Origin: Devosia submarina
Lineage (GTDB): Bacteria > Pseudomonadota > Alphaproteobacteria > Rhizobiales > Devosiaceae
Reading direction: 5' to 3'
NCBI RefSeq assembly: GCF_003056345.1
Contig: NZ_PYWB01000004.1
Location: forward strand, 1 to 64,000
Length of the DNA: 64,000 bases
The stretch's first letter is position 1, and each line of letters opens with the position of its first letter. A program made the translations under genes and the position numbers. Under the pieces are notes generated by a model. It did not search any database and had not been told where the DNA came from. It saw only the letters and a program-made list of their open reading frames with translations. Below, piece after piece: positions 9,344 to 18,836 of the stretch.

Positions 9344-9823
9344 ATGCGGATTGCCATAGCGGCCGTCGGCCGGATGAAGGCTGGGCCCGAGCGAGAAATG
9401 GTCGCGCGCTATCTTGAGCGCGCGGTCGGCAGCGGCAAGCCGCTGGCTTTGACAGGCTTCGAGGTTTCCGAACTCACGGAATCCCGTGCCTCCGCCGCGG
9501 CAACCCGCAAAGCCGAAGAAGCCAAAAACCTTCACGCCGCCCTCCCCGACGGCATCGTCGTGGCGCTCGATGAACGTGGCAAATCCATCGGCTCGGAAGC
9601 CTTTGCCAAGCAAATCGGCCGCTGGCGCGACGATGGCCGCCCCGCCGCCAGCTTTGTGATCGGCGGCGCCGATGGCCTCGACCCCGATTTCGTACGCCAA
9701 GCCGATCTGGTGCTGAGCTTTTCCCCACTCACCTGGCCACACCAGCTGGTGCGCATCATGCTGGCCGAACAACTCTACCGCGCCACCACTATCCTTTCCG
9801 GCCACCCCTACCACCGAGAATAA
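9344..9823 (+). CDS. rlmH: 23S rRNA pseudouridine-1915 N3-methyltransferase
   Basis: RlmH is a SPOUT-class enzyme that methylates pseudouridine 1915 in helix 69 of 23S rRNA on the assembled 70S ribosome. At 159 residues it has the family's usual length. It shows DERGKSIGSEAFA, the SAM-knot region FVIGGADGLDP and the C-terminal LTWPHQLVRIMLAEQLYRA with YHRE at the very end. It follows rsfS by ten bases, presumably in the same transcript. Confidence 0.97.
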   Translation: MRIAIAAVGRMKAGPEREMVARYLERAVGSGKPLALTGFEVSELTESRASAAATRKAEEAKNLHAALPDGIVVALDERGKSIGSEAFAKQIGRWRDDGRPAASFVIGGADGLDPDFVRQADLVLSFSPLTWPHQLVRIMLAEQLYRATTILSGHPYHRE

Positions 9824-9837
9824 GCCGCTCACGGCAT

Positions 9838-9855
9838 GGTTAAGGCGCGTTAACC
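9838..9855. promoter_or_regulatory. GGTTAA / TTAACC inverted repeat upstream of envC-like gene
   Basis: The six-base arms GGTTAA and TTAACC flank GGCGCG, about 70 bases before the envC-like start. The half sites resemble CtrA boxes (TTAA), but the spacing between TTAA units is six bases, not the canonical seven. It may be an operator for the envelope operon. Confidence 0.3.
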
Positions 9856-9925
9856 TATGCTTTGTGCTCTGCTTGCTATGGTGCGGTCACTGATTCGGGG
9901 CCGAAGCGCCTCCCATGGAGTTGGA

Positions 9926-11425
9926 ATGGCGCTTGGCTGGAGCAAAAGCGTAGGGCTGTGGCTTGCTGGCGTGCTGCTGGCTGGTGTTTCCGCCCTGCCT
10001 CTTCTGGCACAAACCGAGGCCGTGCCGCCGCCAGCTGTTCCCCCAACGGTAGACGCCGCTCCCACAGCTCCGCTGCCCGACGCAGCACCACCCGCCCCTG
10101 CGCCGATAGAACCCGCAGCTCCTGCCGCTCCCGAGGCGGCGCCTGCTCCTGCCGAGACAGACCTTCCGCCAGCCACCGAGGCGACTCCACCGCCGCCCGC
10201 TGAGGCTGCACCAACGGCGCTTGAACCGGCCATCCCAACCACGGCTGATCTCGAAGCAATCGAATCCTCCATAACCCTCAGCCAGCAGCGCATCGACGAG
10301 CTCAAGGCCGAGATCGCCGCCATGGAAGGCGACGCCGCCCGCCAGAACGCCGCCCTTATCGCGGCAGCGCAGCGCGTCAAGCTGGCCGAGATCGAGGTCG
10401 CCGATGTCGAGGCCCGGCTCGACGCCTTGATCCTATCCGAACTCGAAGTTCGCGGCCGCCTTGATGGCTCCAACGCCGAGATCGCCAATGTGCTGGCAGC
10501 CCTCGAGCGCATCTCGCTTAATCCCCCGCCCGCCCTGATCGTTGATCCCGACGACGCACTAGGCTCGGCCCGCAGCGCCATCCTGATTTCCGCCATCGTG
10601 CCCCAATTGCAGGCCAAGGCCGCAGCGGTCACCGCGGACCTCAAGGAACTGACCGGCATCAAGACCGCAGCTCTTGCCGAAGAAGCAACCCTCAAGGCCA
10701 ATTATGCCGTTCTCGAAGAAGAACAGCTGCGCATCGCAACCTTGATTGCTGCCCGCAAGCAGGGCCTTGCCGCCCGCAGCGCCGAGCTGACGGCTGAAGA
10801 ACAGCAGGCCATGCAACTGGCAAATCGCGCTACTTCTCTCAAGGAACTGATCGACAATCTCTCGACCCAGATCACCTCGGTGGCGACCGCTACCCGCGCT
10901 GCCGAACCGATCGACCCCGATGCACCGCCCCTGACAGGCGAGCAGATCCAGCTGGCCCTCGCCAACACTGCCCGCACCGAACCGGCCATCCCCTTTGCGA
11001 GCGCCCGCGGCTATCTCACCATGCCCGCCAATGGCGTCACCGTGCTCGATTATGGCGCCAATGACGGCTTTGGCGGCATCAACCAGGGCCTCTCCCTCGT
11101 CACCCGCGCCGAAGCGCAAGTGGTCGCTCCGGCCGATGGTTGGGTGCTCTATAAAGGCCCCTATCTCAATTACGGCCAAATCGTCATTCTCAATACGGGC
11201 CAGAACTACACAATGCTTCTGGCGGGCTTGGAAAGCGTAACCGTGGATATCGGCCAATTCGTGCAGATGGGCATGCCGCTGGGCACCATGGGATCACGCA
11301 CAATTGGGCGCACCGTCACCACGAGCGCTGGCGCGGCCCAGCCGACCCTTTATATTGAACTTCGAGAAAACAACGAGCCCGTCGATCCCACCGGCTGGTG
11401 GGCGACCCCGACACAGAGTGGATAG
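9926..11425 (+). CDS. EnvC-like murein hydrolase activator (degenerate LytM/M23)
   Basis: EnvC-type proteins activate periplasmic amidases during cell separation. The chosen ATG follows GGAG by five bases and gives 499 residues. A signal peptide ends near ALPLLAQ (~residue 29). A Pro/Ala-rich linker follows to about 105, then long coiled coils (roughly 105-310), then a LytM/M23 fold from about 355. The zinc ligands of active M23 peptidases are not seen: GGINQGLSLVT stands where an HxxxD-type motif is expected, and YTMLLAGL replaces the usual H-containing strand. That is consistent with an activator, not an enzyme. It sits seven bases before ctpA. An upstream start at 9857 would only lengthen the N-terminus. 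Confidence 0.85.
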   Translation: MALGWSKSVGLWLAGVLLAGVSALPLLAQTEAVPPPAVPPTVDAAPTAPLPDAAPPAPAPIEPAAPAAPEAAPAPAETDLPPATEATPPPPAEAAPTALEPAIPTTADLEAIESSITLSQQRIDELKAEIAAMEGDAARQNAALIAAAQRVKLAEIEVADVEARLDALILSELEVRGRLDGSNAEIANVLAALERISLNPPPALIVDPDDALGSARSAILISAIVPQLQAKAAAVTADLKELTGIKTAALAEEATLKANYAVLEEEQLRIATLIAARKQGLAARSAELTAEEQQAMQLANRATSLKELIDNLSTQITSVATATRAAEPIDPDAPPLTGEQIQLALANTARTEPAIPFASARGYLTMPANGVTVLDYGANDGFGGINQGLSLVTRAEAQVVAPADGWVLYKGPYLNYGQIVILNTGQNYTMLLAGLESVTVDIGQFVQMGMPLGTMGSRTIGRTVTTSAGAAQPTLYIELRENNEPVDPTGWWATPTQSG

Positions 11426-11432
11426 AACCCTC

Positions 11433-12899
11433 ATGCGCCTTACCCCCCTTCGCACGCTGGCCATCGCTCTGGCCCTGTCGCTGCCTGCAGGCTTGCTGAT
11501 TGCCCAGGAAGAACCGGCGCCAACGCCCGTTCCCGAGCCCGCTCCGGTGCAGCAGGAGCCCGCGCCTGCCCCCGTGCCCGCACCAGACCAGGCGCCCTAC
11601 CAAGCCCCCGCCGAAGAGCCATCGCCCAGCGGCGAGGAGCCCGAGCCAACCCCTGAGGAAAACGCCGCCGCCCCGCGCGATCCACTCGAGATCTATTCCG
11701 ACCTCAATCTCTTTGGCGAAATCTTTGATCGCATCCGCGCCGAATATGTCGATCCACCCGACGAGCAGGAGCTGATCCGCGCCGCCATCCAGGGCATGCT
11801 GACTTCGCTTGACCCTCATTCCGGCTATCTGCCACCGGCCGACGCCAATGATCTTCGCGAGGATACTTCGGGCGAATTTGGCGGTCTTGGCATCGAAGTC
11901 ACCATGGAAGAAGGCGTGGTCAAGGTGGTCTCACCCATCGATGACACCCCCGCCGCCCGCGCCGGCATCATGGCCAATGACCTCATCATCGAGATTGACG
12001 GCGCCCAGGTTCAGGGTCTGACCCTGGACGATGCCGTGGGCAAGATGCGTGGCCCCCTCGGCACCAAGGTCAAGATCACCATCGCCCGCGAAGGCGTGCC
12101 TGAGCCGCTGAACTTCGAGCTCGAACGCGCCACCATCGCCATGCGCGCCGTGCGCTGGACCATGGAAGGCGACGTGGCCGTCCTGCGCCTGTCCCGCTTC
12201 TCCGAACAGGCCTTTGTCGGCATCGAAAAGGCCATCAAGGACATCTACGCCGAACGGGACGACCTAGCCCCCAAGGGCATAATCCTTGATCTGCGCAACA
12301 ATCCGGGCGGCCTCGTCGACCAATCCGTTTATGTCGCCGACGCCTTCCTCAAGCAGGGTGCCGTCGTACTGACCCGCGGCCGCGTACCCGAAGAATCCGC
12401 CCGCTACGACGCCCAGCCCGATCCGCTGGATGCCGAACTGGCCGATGTTCCCATGGTGGTCCTGATCAATGGCGGCTCGGCTTCCGCTTCGGAAATCGTC
12501 GCCGGTGCCCTGCAGGACCACAAGCGCGCAACCCTTGTGGGCACGCGCTCCTTTGGCAAGGGAAGCGTGCAGTCCATCATCTCGCTTGGCCCCGATGGCG
12601 CCATGCGGCTGACTACGGCGCGCTACTACACGCCCAACAACCGCTCCATCCAGGCGCTTGGCATCACGCCCGATATCGAGATCAAGCAGGTCGTGCCCGA
12701 GGAATTCCAGGGCCGCGACGAGATCATCGGCGAAGCAGGGCTTGCTGGCCACATCACCATCGAAGGCCAGGAGGAAACCACCGTCGGCTCCTCGGTCTAT
12801 GTGCCGCCCGAGGCCGCCGATGATGCGCAGCTGCAATATGCCATCCGCCTTATCAATGGCGAGGAGACCAACCCGGCCTTCCCGCCCAAGCCGGAATGA
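11433..12899 (+). CDS. ctpA: Carboxy-terminal processing protease, S41 family
   Basis: CtpA is a periplasmic Ser-Lys protease that trims C-termini of envelope proteins, including peptidoglycan hydrolases in several bacteria. The start gives 488 residues with a signal peptide (MRLTPLRTLAIALALSLPAG), a Pro/Glu-rich linker to about 80, and a PDZ domain (about 125-210, with GLGIEVTMEEGVVKVVSPI). The S41 domain carries the serine in GGSASASE (about 347-354) and the lysine in SFGKGSVQ (about 376). A seven-base gap from envC and the gene order support a common envelope-maintenance operon. A repeat-free frame extends upstream into envC and was not used. Confidence 0.95.
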   Translation: MRLTPLRTLAIALALSLPAGLLIAQEEPAPTPVPEPAPVQQEPAPAPVPAPDQAPYQAPAEEPSPSGEEPEPTPEENAAAPRDPLEIYSDLNLFGEIFDRIRAEYVDPPDEQELIRAAIQGMLTSLDPHSGYLPPADANDLREDTSGEFGGLGIEVTMEEGVVKVVSPIDDTPAARAGIMANDLIIEIDGAQVQGLTLDDAVGKMRGPLGTKVKITIAREGVPEPLNFELERATIAMRAVRWTMEGDVAVLRLSRFSEQAFVGIEKAIKDIYAERDDLAPKGIILDLRNNPGGLVDQSVYVADAFLKQGAVVLTRGRVPEESARYDAQPDPLDAELADVPMVVLINGGSASASEIVAGALQDHKRATLVGTRSFGKGSVQSIISLGPDGAMRLTTARYYTPNNRSIQALGITPDIEIKQVVPEEFQGRDEIIGEAGLAGHITIEGQEETTVGSSVYVPPEAADDAQLQYAIRLINGEETNPAFPPKPE

Positions 12900-12981
12900 G
12901 CCCGGCCGGCGCATGCTAGAAATCACGGGGCGGGGTGGCCAGCTGGCTGCCCTGCCCCTTTGCTGACGGGATCATCCTTTC

Positions 12982-14079
12982 GTGGCCAATGACCTTTCCA
13001 CTCCGCTGACCGGGCGCAAGCGCAAGGATCAATCCAGGCGCCACTGGCCCATCGCCCGCATCCTGCTGGCCCTTCTGGTGCTGATCGGCGCCGGCTTTGC
13101 CGCTCGCATTCTTTTGGTCAACGATCCCGATGGCGGCCGGCCCAGCCAGGACGTCGCCATCACCGCCACGCGCAACAGCAACGAAATCGCCAATGCCGTG
13201 CGCGACGAACCCGTCACCATCACCGCCGACCCCCAGCAATATCCCGCCGGCACGGCCGACCCCTCGGCCGCTCTTGGCGCACCCGACCAGTTCGGCGCCC
13301 TGCCTGATCTCAGCGAAGAAACCGCTCAGGGTCCCATTCCTCGCATTTCCGCCGCTGGCCTCACCCCCTTTGCTGCCTATAAGCGCCCGGCCGATGCAGC
13401 CCTTGCCAGCGGCAAGCCCATGGTCGCCATTGTTGTGGGGGGCCTGGGCATAAACGAACAGGGCTCGCTCGCCGCGATCGATCAATTGCCCAAGCAGGCG
13501 ACGCTCGCCTTTGCCCCCTATGGCAAGACGCTGACCAGCACCGTTGCCGCCGCCCGCAGCGCCGGCCACGAAGTGCTGCTGGAAATCCCGCTCGAGCCCT
13601 TCGACTACCCGCAGAACGATCCCGGCCCGCAAACCCTGCTCACCGGGGAACCCACCCGCGCCAATCTCGACAAGCTCTTCTGGCTCATGTCCCGCTTCGG
13701 GGGCTATGCAGGCCTGGTCAACAACATGGGCGCGCGCTTTACTGCCTCGGCTGCCGATTTCGCACCCATCATGGAAGAGCTGGGAGCCCGGGGCCTCGGC
13801 TATCTCGATGATGGTTCCTCGGCCCGCTCCGTCGCCCCTCAACTTGCCGGTGGCAACAAAGTCCCCTTCGCCAGGGCCGAAATCATGATCGACGCCAATC
13901 CCTCCCGCCAGGCCATTCAGCAGGCGCTTGGGAGCCTTGAGCAGAAGGCCATGGAGAACGGGCAGGCAATTGGTATGGTGAGCGCCCTGCCGATTTCCAT
14001 TGCCGCGGTCGCCGAATGGGCGACGGAGCTTGAGGGCAAGGGGATCACCCTGGTGCCCGCCAGTGCCCTGATGAAATAG
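12982..14079 (+). CDS. Divergent polysaccharide deacetylase family protein (YibQ-like)
   Basis: This 365-residue protein has a short basic cytoplasmic start, one membrane anchor at about residues 17-38, a variable linker, and a C-terminal domain of the divergent polysaccharide deacetylase family (DUF610/YibQ). Family features seen are MVAIVVGGLGINEQGS, LAFAPYG, GHEVLLEIPLEP and NDPGPQTLLTG. The reaction has not been firmly established for the family. It habitually follows envC and ctpA in alphaproteobacteria and is therefore thought to act on the cell wall. Translation starts at GTG, and no in-frame ATG lies near. Confidence 0.85.
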   Translation: MANDLSTPLTGRKRKDQSRRHWPIARILLALLVLIGAGFAARILLVNDPDGGRPSQDVAITATRNSNEIANAVRDEPVTITADPQQYPAGTADPSAALGAPDQFGALPDLSEETAQGPIPRISAAGLTPFAAYKRPADAALASGKPMVAIVVGGLGINEQGSLAAIDQLPKQATLAFAPYGKTLTSTVAAARSAGHEVLLEIPLEPFDYPQNDPGPQTLLTGEPTRANLDKLFWLMSRFGGYAGLVNNMGARFTASAADFAPIMEELGARGLGYLDDGSSARSVAPQLAGGNKVPFARAEIMIDANPSRQAIQQALGSLEQKAMENGQAIGMVSALPISIAAVAEWATELEGKGITLVPASALMK

Positions 14080-14090
14080 AGAACTGACCC

Positions 14091-14627
14091 ATGCCTGCTG
14101 ATCGTACCGCCCGGGAAACCCTGCCCTATCGCGACTGCGTCGGGATCTCCGTATTCAACAGCCAGGGCGAGGTCTTCATCGGCCGCCGCAAGCCCAGTGC
14201 GCCCGCCGAAAGCAATACGGTCGCCGAAGCGCCCTGGCAAATGCCCCAGGGCGGCATCGACCGCGGCGAAGACCCCTTGCGCGCGGCGCTGCGCGAGCTG
14301 CACGAAGAAACCAATATCGCAAGCGTCAGCCTTCTGGCCGAAGCGCCCGAATGGATCCATTACGAGCTCCCCGACGAGGCGCTCGGCATTGCTCTGGGCG
14401 GGAAATATCGCGGCCAGCGCCAGCGCTGGTTCGCCTTTGCCTTCACCGGCGAGGAAAGCGAGATCGACGTGCTTCACCCCGGCGGCGGCAAGGTCGCGGC
14501 CGAGTTCGACGCCTGGCGCTGGGAAAAACTCTCCCGCACGCCCCAGCTGATCGTCCCCTTCAAAAAGGCCGCCTACGACAAGGTCGTCCAAGCCTTTGCC
14601 GTCATTCCCGGGCGGTTCACTCCATGA
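14091..14627 (+). CDS. rppH: RNA pyrophosphohydrolase (Nudix)
   Basis: RppH removes pyrophosphate from 5' triphosphate ends of mRNA, starting decay; related alphaproteobacterial enzymes (IalA/NudH) also cleave dinucleoside polyphosphates. The 178-residue protein opens with ETLPYRDCVGISVFN. Its Nudix box of the form G-x5-E-x7-REL-x-EET lies at about residues 55-77, preceded by WQMPQGG. The tail FDAWRWEKLSRTPQLIVPFK is typical of RppH. It starts 11 bases after the yibQ-like gene and its stop overlaps the racemase start (ATGA). Confidence 0.94.
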   Translation: MPADRTARETLPYRDCVGISVFNSQGEVFIGRRKPSAPAESNTVAEAPWQMPQGGIDRGEDPLRAALRELHEETNIASVSLLAEAPEWIHYELPDEALGIALGGKYRGQRQRWFAFAFTGEESEIDVLHPGGGKVAAEFDAWRWEKLSRTPQLIVPFKKAAYDKVVQAFAVIPGRFTP

Positions 14628-15310
14628 GGACCATTGGCCTTATTGGTGGCATGAGCTGGGAATCCACCGCCCATTATTATCGCGTCATCAATGGGGAAAC
14701 CGCCCGCATCCGCGGGGGCCTCCATTCCGCGCCGCTGATCATGCATTCCGTGGATTTCGCGCCCATCGCCGAGCTCCAGCGCACGGGCCAATGGGACGCC
14801 GCCGGTGCTGAGCTCACCACCATAGCCCGTAGGCTACAGGACGCGGGCGCCCAAGTGCTGGGACTTGCCACCAACACCATGCATATCGTGGCCGACCAGA
14901 TCACAGCCGCCATCGACATCCCCTTCATCCACATCGCCGACCCCACCAGCGACGCCCTGCTCGCCGACGGGTTCCGCAATGTCGGGCTTCTGGGCACCAA
15001 CTTCACCATGGAAAAAAGCTTCTACCGCGACCGCCTCGCGGCCAGTGGCCTTCAATCCATCATCCCCGAAGTCGACCGCACCAACCTTCACGGCATCATC
15101 TTCGAGGAACTCTGCCGCGGCATCATCCGCGACGAATCCCGCCGCACCTACATCACCGCTATCGAGCGCCTCGCCCAACGCGGCGCCGAAGCCGTGATCC
15201 TGGGTTGCACCGAAATCACCATGCTGATCGACGACAGCGTCAGCCCCCTTCCGGTCTATGACACCACGGATCTTCATGCCAAGGCACTGGTGAAGGCAGC
15301 GCTGGCTTAA
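14624..15310 (+). CDS. Aspartate/glutamate racemase family protein (YgeA-like)
   Basis: This 228-residue protein starts MRTIGLIGGMSWESTAHYY, the signature of the YgeA-type amino-acid racemase group. The first active-site position is Thr83 (TNTMH) instead of the usual cysteine, and the second is Cys195 (GCTEIT). The same Thr/Cys pair is described for E. coli YgeA, which is a broad or L-Asp/Glu racemase. The ATG overlaps the rppH stop by four bases. The longer upstream frame only reads through rppH in another phase. Its physiological substrate cannot be told from sequence. Confidence 0.88.
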   Translation: MRTIGLIGGMSWESTAHYYRVINGETARIRGGLHSAPLIMHSVDFAPIAELQRTGQWDAAGAELTTIARRLQDAGAQVLGLATNTMHIVADQITAAIDIPFIHIADPTSDALLADGFRNVGLLGTNFTMEKSFYRDRLAASGLQSIIPEVDRTNLHGIIFEELCRGIIRDESRRTYITAIERLAQRGAEAVILGCTEITMLIDDSVSPLPVYDTTDLHAKALVKAALA

Positions 15311-15338
15311 GCCCAAACCTGCCCAGACACCCTCATTA

Positions 15339-15525
15339 GACCTCATCCTGAGCCCGTTGAAGGGGAGGGCGTGGCACCACCTTCCACTCGCCCGACCTCG
15401 TGGTGCTCGCCATGAGGTCCGAGGGAACGCCAAGACTGATCAAACTACCCCACCGAACACCAACTCATCAGTCGACACCTCCCCCTTGCGGGGAGGGATC
15501 AAGGGTGGGGGTGCGAGCGCCCCAT
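15339..15525. repeat. Palindromic repeats, families A and C, between converging genes
   Basis: A family A element (GACCTCATCCTGAGCCCGTTG, then a partner GACCTCGTGGTGCTC and ATGAGGTC) is followed by a family C element (CACCTCCCCCTTGCGGGGAGG). They fill the gap between the racemase and the convergent chemoreceptor gene, where a transcription terminator would be expected. Confidence 0.7.
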
Positions 15526-15542
15526 AACTCACAGCACAGAAA

Positions 15543-17696
15543 CTAGGCCGCCAACCGCCCCCGCTGCGCCCCAACCGGCTCCAACACAAACACATCCACA
15601 ATCCCGTCCAGTGTCTGCGCCTGCCGCTCCGTCTGCTCGATAGCCGCATTGGTCTGCTCCACCAGCGCCGCATTGTGCTGCGTCATTTCATCGAGCTGCC
15701 GCACAGCGCCTGTGACCTCCTCGATCGCCACAGCCTGCTCCCGGCTGGCCCGTGCTATCGCCTCCACCAACGCGCTATTCTCCTGCGCCGCCTGAAGCAT
15801 CTCCGCCAGCCGCTCCGCCGCATCCGACACCAGCCGGCTTCCGCCCTTCACCTCGCTGGCCGATTGCTCCACCAGGGCCTTCACCTCGCCCGAGGCCTGC
15901 GCCGCCGATTGCGCGAGCCTGCGCACCTCAACCGCCACCACAGCAAAGCCCTTGCCCGCATCCCCAGCCCGCGCCGCCTCCACCGAGGCATTAAGTGCAA
16001 GCAGATTGGTCTGGAACGCGATATCGTCGATCATCCCGATGATGTTGGAGATCTGCGCCGAAGACCGCGTGATCCGCTCCATGGCCTGGTTGGCCTCGCT
16101 CATCACCGCGCCGCTGCTTTGTGCCGTCTGCGACACGGCAACAGCCTTGCCCGACGCGGTCTCGGCCATGCCGGCATTGCCCGCCACCGTTGCTGCAAGG
16201 CTTTCCATCGCCGCCGAAGTTTCCTCGATGGTCGCGGCCTGCTTGCTGGTGCGCTCCGCCAGATCGTTTGCCCCCGACAGCATTTCGCCCGTCGCCGCCT
16301 TGAGCGCCCGCGATGTCGCCCGCAACTGCCCCAGCACATCGGCAAAGCGGCCGATCGTGCCATTGAGCGCCTGCCGCAGATCCTCGAACTCGGGCGGGAA
16401 CGGCCTGTCGATTGTTTGTGTCAGGTCGCCCTCGGCCAGCATGGTCAGCCCCGCCCCGATCGCCGCCACAGCATTCTTGCGCGCCGTCACATCGGTTGCA
16501 AACTGCACGACCTTATAGGGCACCCCATCAAGTCCCAGGATCGGGCTGAATGTGCTCTGTATCCAGATCTCGCCCCCGTCTTTGCACCGGCGGCGATGTT
16601 CGCCTGCCTTGAACGCACCTCCGGCCAGATCGAGCCAGAATTGCCGGTACGCAGCCGAACGCGTATCGGCATCGAAAAGGAATACGGCATTAGGCTGCCC
16701 GCGAACCTCCTCAAGCCCATAGCCCACCCGCTCGAGGAAATTGCTGTTGGCCGTGATCAGCTCGCCCTCGAGGGTAAACTCGGCCACCATCTGCGCCATG
16801 CCGATGGCCTGCAGCTGCCCGGTATGATCAGCAGCCTGCCGGAGATGCTGCTGGGTTTGCGCACCCAGCTCAGCCACCCGCGCGGCATTGGCCCGAAACA
16901 CCTCCACGGCGCGGGCCATGGCGCCGATCTCGTTGCGGCGATCGGTATAAGGCACTTCCGTATCGAGCGCTCCATCGGCAATGGCGCTCATAACGCCGGA
17001 AAGCCGGGGGATGGGCCGGATCAGTTGCCTGGACAGAACAAGCGCCAGCACGCCGATCACCAACAGCGCGCCCCCGCCTACGCCCAGGAGCATAAGTAGG
17101 TTCTGCCCCACCACCGCCTCGATCGGCCCGCGCGCCACAGCCAGTTGAAGTGCCCCGATCACCGTGTCATCAGCCATGGCGATCGGCTGGTGCAGCGTGA
17201 AATAATCCACCCCGGCAATCTCGGCTTCCCCGCGCACCGCCTGGTTGGCCATCAGGGCATCAAACAAGGGCGTACCTGCAGCAATGGGCGCATCCAGCAT
17301 GCGCTCGCCATCAGCGGCCAGAAGGCTCGTTGTGCCCACCAGGAAGTCGGGCCCTATCTCGCTGTTGAACACATAGATCGCCGCATCCTGCCCGGACACC
17401 CGCGCCACTGTGTCGATCACGTCATGGCTGCGAAACCGCGGCATGGAGCGCATGGTCAGGCCGGCGACATCGCCTGTTTCGCTTGAGGCGATCTCAAGGC
17501 TGGGCAGATTGACCTGCAAGATTGCCGCCGCAATGCGGGTGGCGCTGGCAACCTCCAGCCGCGCATCGTTGCTGGCCGTATTGGACAGGCTGACAAATAG
17601 CCCCGCCAGCACGGCCCCGATCGCAATGGCGATCGAGCAAACCGCCATGGCGGCAATGGCAAAGAACAGGCGCAGATTGCCCAGCAAAGATCCCAT
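15543..17696 (-). CDS. Methyl-accepting chemotaxis protein with PAS domain
   Basis: This 717-residue chemoreceptor has a membrane segment near residues 10-35 and a periplasmic sensor region of about 150 residues. A second membrane segment (about 195-215, [20 protein letters not shown]) is followed by a HAMP domain starting [19 protein letters not shown] domain with its PAC tail follows (about 300-410, [17 protein letters not shown] and [19 protein letters not shown]). The C-terminal half is a signalling domain whose hairpin tip reads [19 protein letters not shown]. It can therefore combine a periplasmic and a cytoplasmic input. No CheR-binding pentapeptide is seen at the C-terminus. No che or fla genes are in the window, so it is a stand-alone receptor. 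Confidence 0.94.
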   Translation of the reverse strand: MGSLLGNLRLFFAIAAMAVCSIAIAIGAVLAGLFVSLSNTASNDARLEVASATRIAAAILQVNLPSLEIASSETGDVAGLTMRSMPRFRSHDVIDTVARVSGQDAAIYVFNSEIGPDFLVGTTSLLAADGERMLDAPIAAGTPLFDALMANQAVRGEAEIAGVDYFTLHQPIAMADDTVIGALQLAVARGPIEAVVGQNLLMLLGVGGGALLVIGVLALVLSRQLIRPIPRLSGVMSAIADGALDTEVPYTDRRNEIGAMARAVEVFRANAARVAELGAQTQQHLRQAADHTGQLQAIGMAQMVAEFTLEGELITANSNFLERVGYGLEEVRGQPNAVFLFDADTRSAAYRQFWLDLAGGAFKAGEHRRRCKDGGEIWIQSTFSPILGLDGVPYKVVQFATDVTARKNAVAAIGAGLTMLAEGDLTQTIDRPFPPEFEDLRQALNGTIGRFADVLGQLRATSRALKAATGEMLSGANDLAERTSKQAATIEETSAAMESLAATVAGNAGMAETASGKAVAVSQTAQSSGAVMSEANQAMERITRSSAQISNIIGMIDDIAFQTNLLALNASVEAARAGDAGKGFAVVAVEVRRLAQSAAQASGEVKALVEQSASEVKGGSRLVSDAAERLAEMLQAAQENSALVEAIARASREQAVAIEEVTGAVRQLDEMTQHNAALVEQTNAAIEQTERQAQTLDGIVDVFVLEPVGAQRGRLAA

Positions 17697-17771
17697 GATG
17701 CGTCCCCAAATTGCTTTGCGCCGCCCGGGCGCATGAAGCTCATTCCCATGGGAAAGATTGGGCGCATTTGG

Positions 17772-17786
17772 TTAAGCCGTGGTTTA
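17772..17786. promoter_or_regulatory. Possible CtrA-like box upstream of the chemoreceptor
   Basis: TTAA, seven bases, TTTA lies about 75-90 bases upstream of the mcp start. It is one base away from the CtrA consensus TTAA-N7-TTAA. CtrA controls motility and chemotaxis genes in many alphaproteobacteria, so the site is plausible but unproven. Confidence 0.3.
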
Positions 17787-17950
17787 CGTTGCCAAAACGA
17801 GTGGCTGAACAGGAGCTTGCCTAAACTATGTGCATGCGGTGCAACTCCGCAGGGCAGCCATGGGAGGAGGCGAGTTGCAGATCGCTCAGGTCCTCGCTAA
17901 GCACGAGCGACGCCCGCCAGCATGACGCCTGGCCGGCACACGGAAATCCC

Positions 17951-18826
17951 ATGCCTCCTCGCGACACTGCCCTGGCCCTCCTTGTTGTCCTGATCTGGGG
18001 CCTCAACTTCGTTGCCATCGCCTGGGGCGTCGCCGAGATCCCGCCATTCCTGCTGACCGCGCTGCGCTATATCGGCTGCGCCCTGCCCGCAGTGTTCTTT
18101 ATCCGCCGCCCGCAAGTGGGCTGGCCGATCCTTATCGCCTATGGCTTTTCCGTGGGCGTCCTGCAGTTCAGCTTCTTGTTCACCGCCATCGAACTCGGCA
18201 TGCCGGCAGGGCTCGCAAGCCTTGTGATGCAGATGCAGGTGTTTTTCACCATGGCGCTCGCGGTGTTTTTCCTGGGCGAGCGCCCCAGCATGCCCCAGCT
18301 CGCGGGCGCTGTTGTTGCGCTGCTGGGCCTCGGCACTATTGGCGCCGAGCGCATCGGTGGCGCGGTGCTTGTGCCCCTGGTGATGACCCTGGCCGCTGCC
18401 TTTTTCTGGGGCCTGTCCAACATTGTCACCAAGCGCGCCGGCAAGGTGGACATGCTGGGCTTTGTCGTCTGGGGTGCCCTGGTGCCGCCCCTGCCCATGC
18501 TGGCGCTTTCGCTGATCTTTGAGGGACCGCAAGCCATTCTGGGCCTCGGCTCGATCAGCGCCGCCGCCATCGGCTCGGCCCTATTCATCGCCTATGGCTC
18601 GACCCTGATCGGCTACGGCATCTGGGCCATTCTTCTTGGCCGCTATCCGGCAAGCCTTGTGGCGCCATTTTCCCTTCTGGTGCCGGTGGTCGGCTTTGCC
18701 GCCGCCGCCCTGCTTCTGGGCGAAATCATTTCAACGCTTGAAGTGGTTGGAAGCGTGCTGATCTTTGTCGGCCTGCTCCTTAACGTCTTTGGCCCTCGCC
18801 TCCTGGCGCGGCGGCGAATGGCCTAG
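17951..18826 (+). CDS. EamA/DMT family transporter
   Basis: This 291-residue membrane protein has about ten hydrophobic segments arranged as two EamA repeats. It begins MPPRDTALALLVVLIWGLNF and closes each half with a PFSLLVPVVGF-like or LGERPSMPQLAG-like segment, as expected for the drug/metabolite transporter superfamily (YdcZ/RhaT-like exporters). The ATG was chosen because the first membrane segment begins right after it; the frame is open to 17828. It lies alone between the divergent chemoreceptor and the convergent carbonic anhydrase. The substrate is unknown; amino acids or metabolites are typical for the family. Confidence 0.9.
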   Translation: MPPRDTALALLVVLIWGLNFVAIAWGVAEIPPFLLTALRYIGCALPAVFFIRRPQVGWPILIAYGFSVGVLQFSFLFTAIELGMPAGLASLVMQMQVFFTMALAVFFLGERPSMPQLAGAVVALLGLGTIGAERIGGAVLVPLVMTLAAAFFWGLSNIVTKRAGKVDMLGFVVWGALVPPLPMLALSLIFEGPQAILGLGSISAAAIGSALFIAYGSTLIGYGIWAILLGRYPASLVAPFSLLVPVVGFAAAALLLGEIISTLEVVGSVLIFVGLLLNVFGPRLLARRRMA

Positions 18827-18836
18827 CAGGACCCGC

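Noticed and set aside
15675..17099. A 474-residue plus-strand open frame
   Set aside because: Antisense of the chemoreceptor gene; no start signal and no domain.
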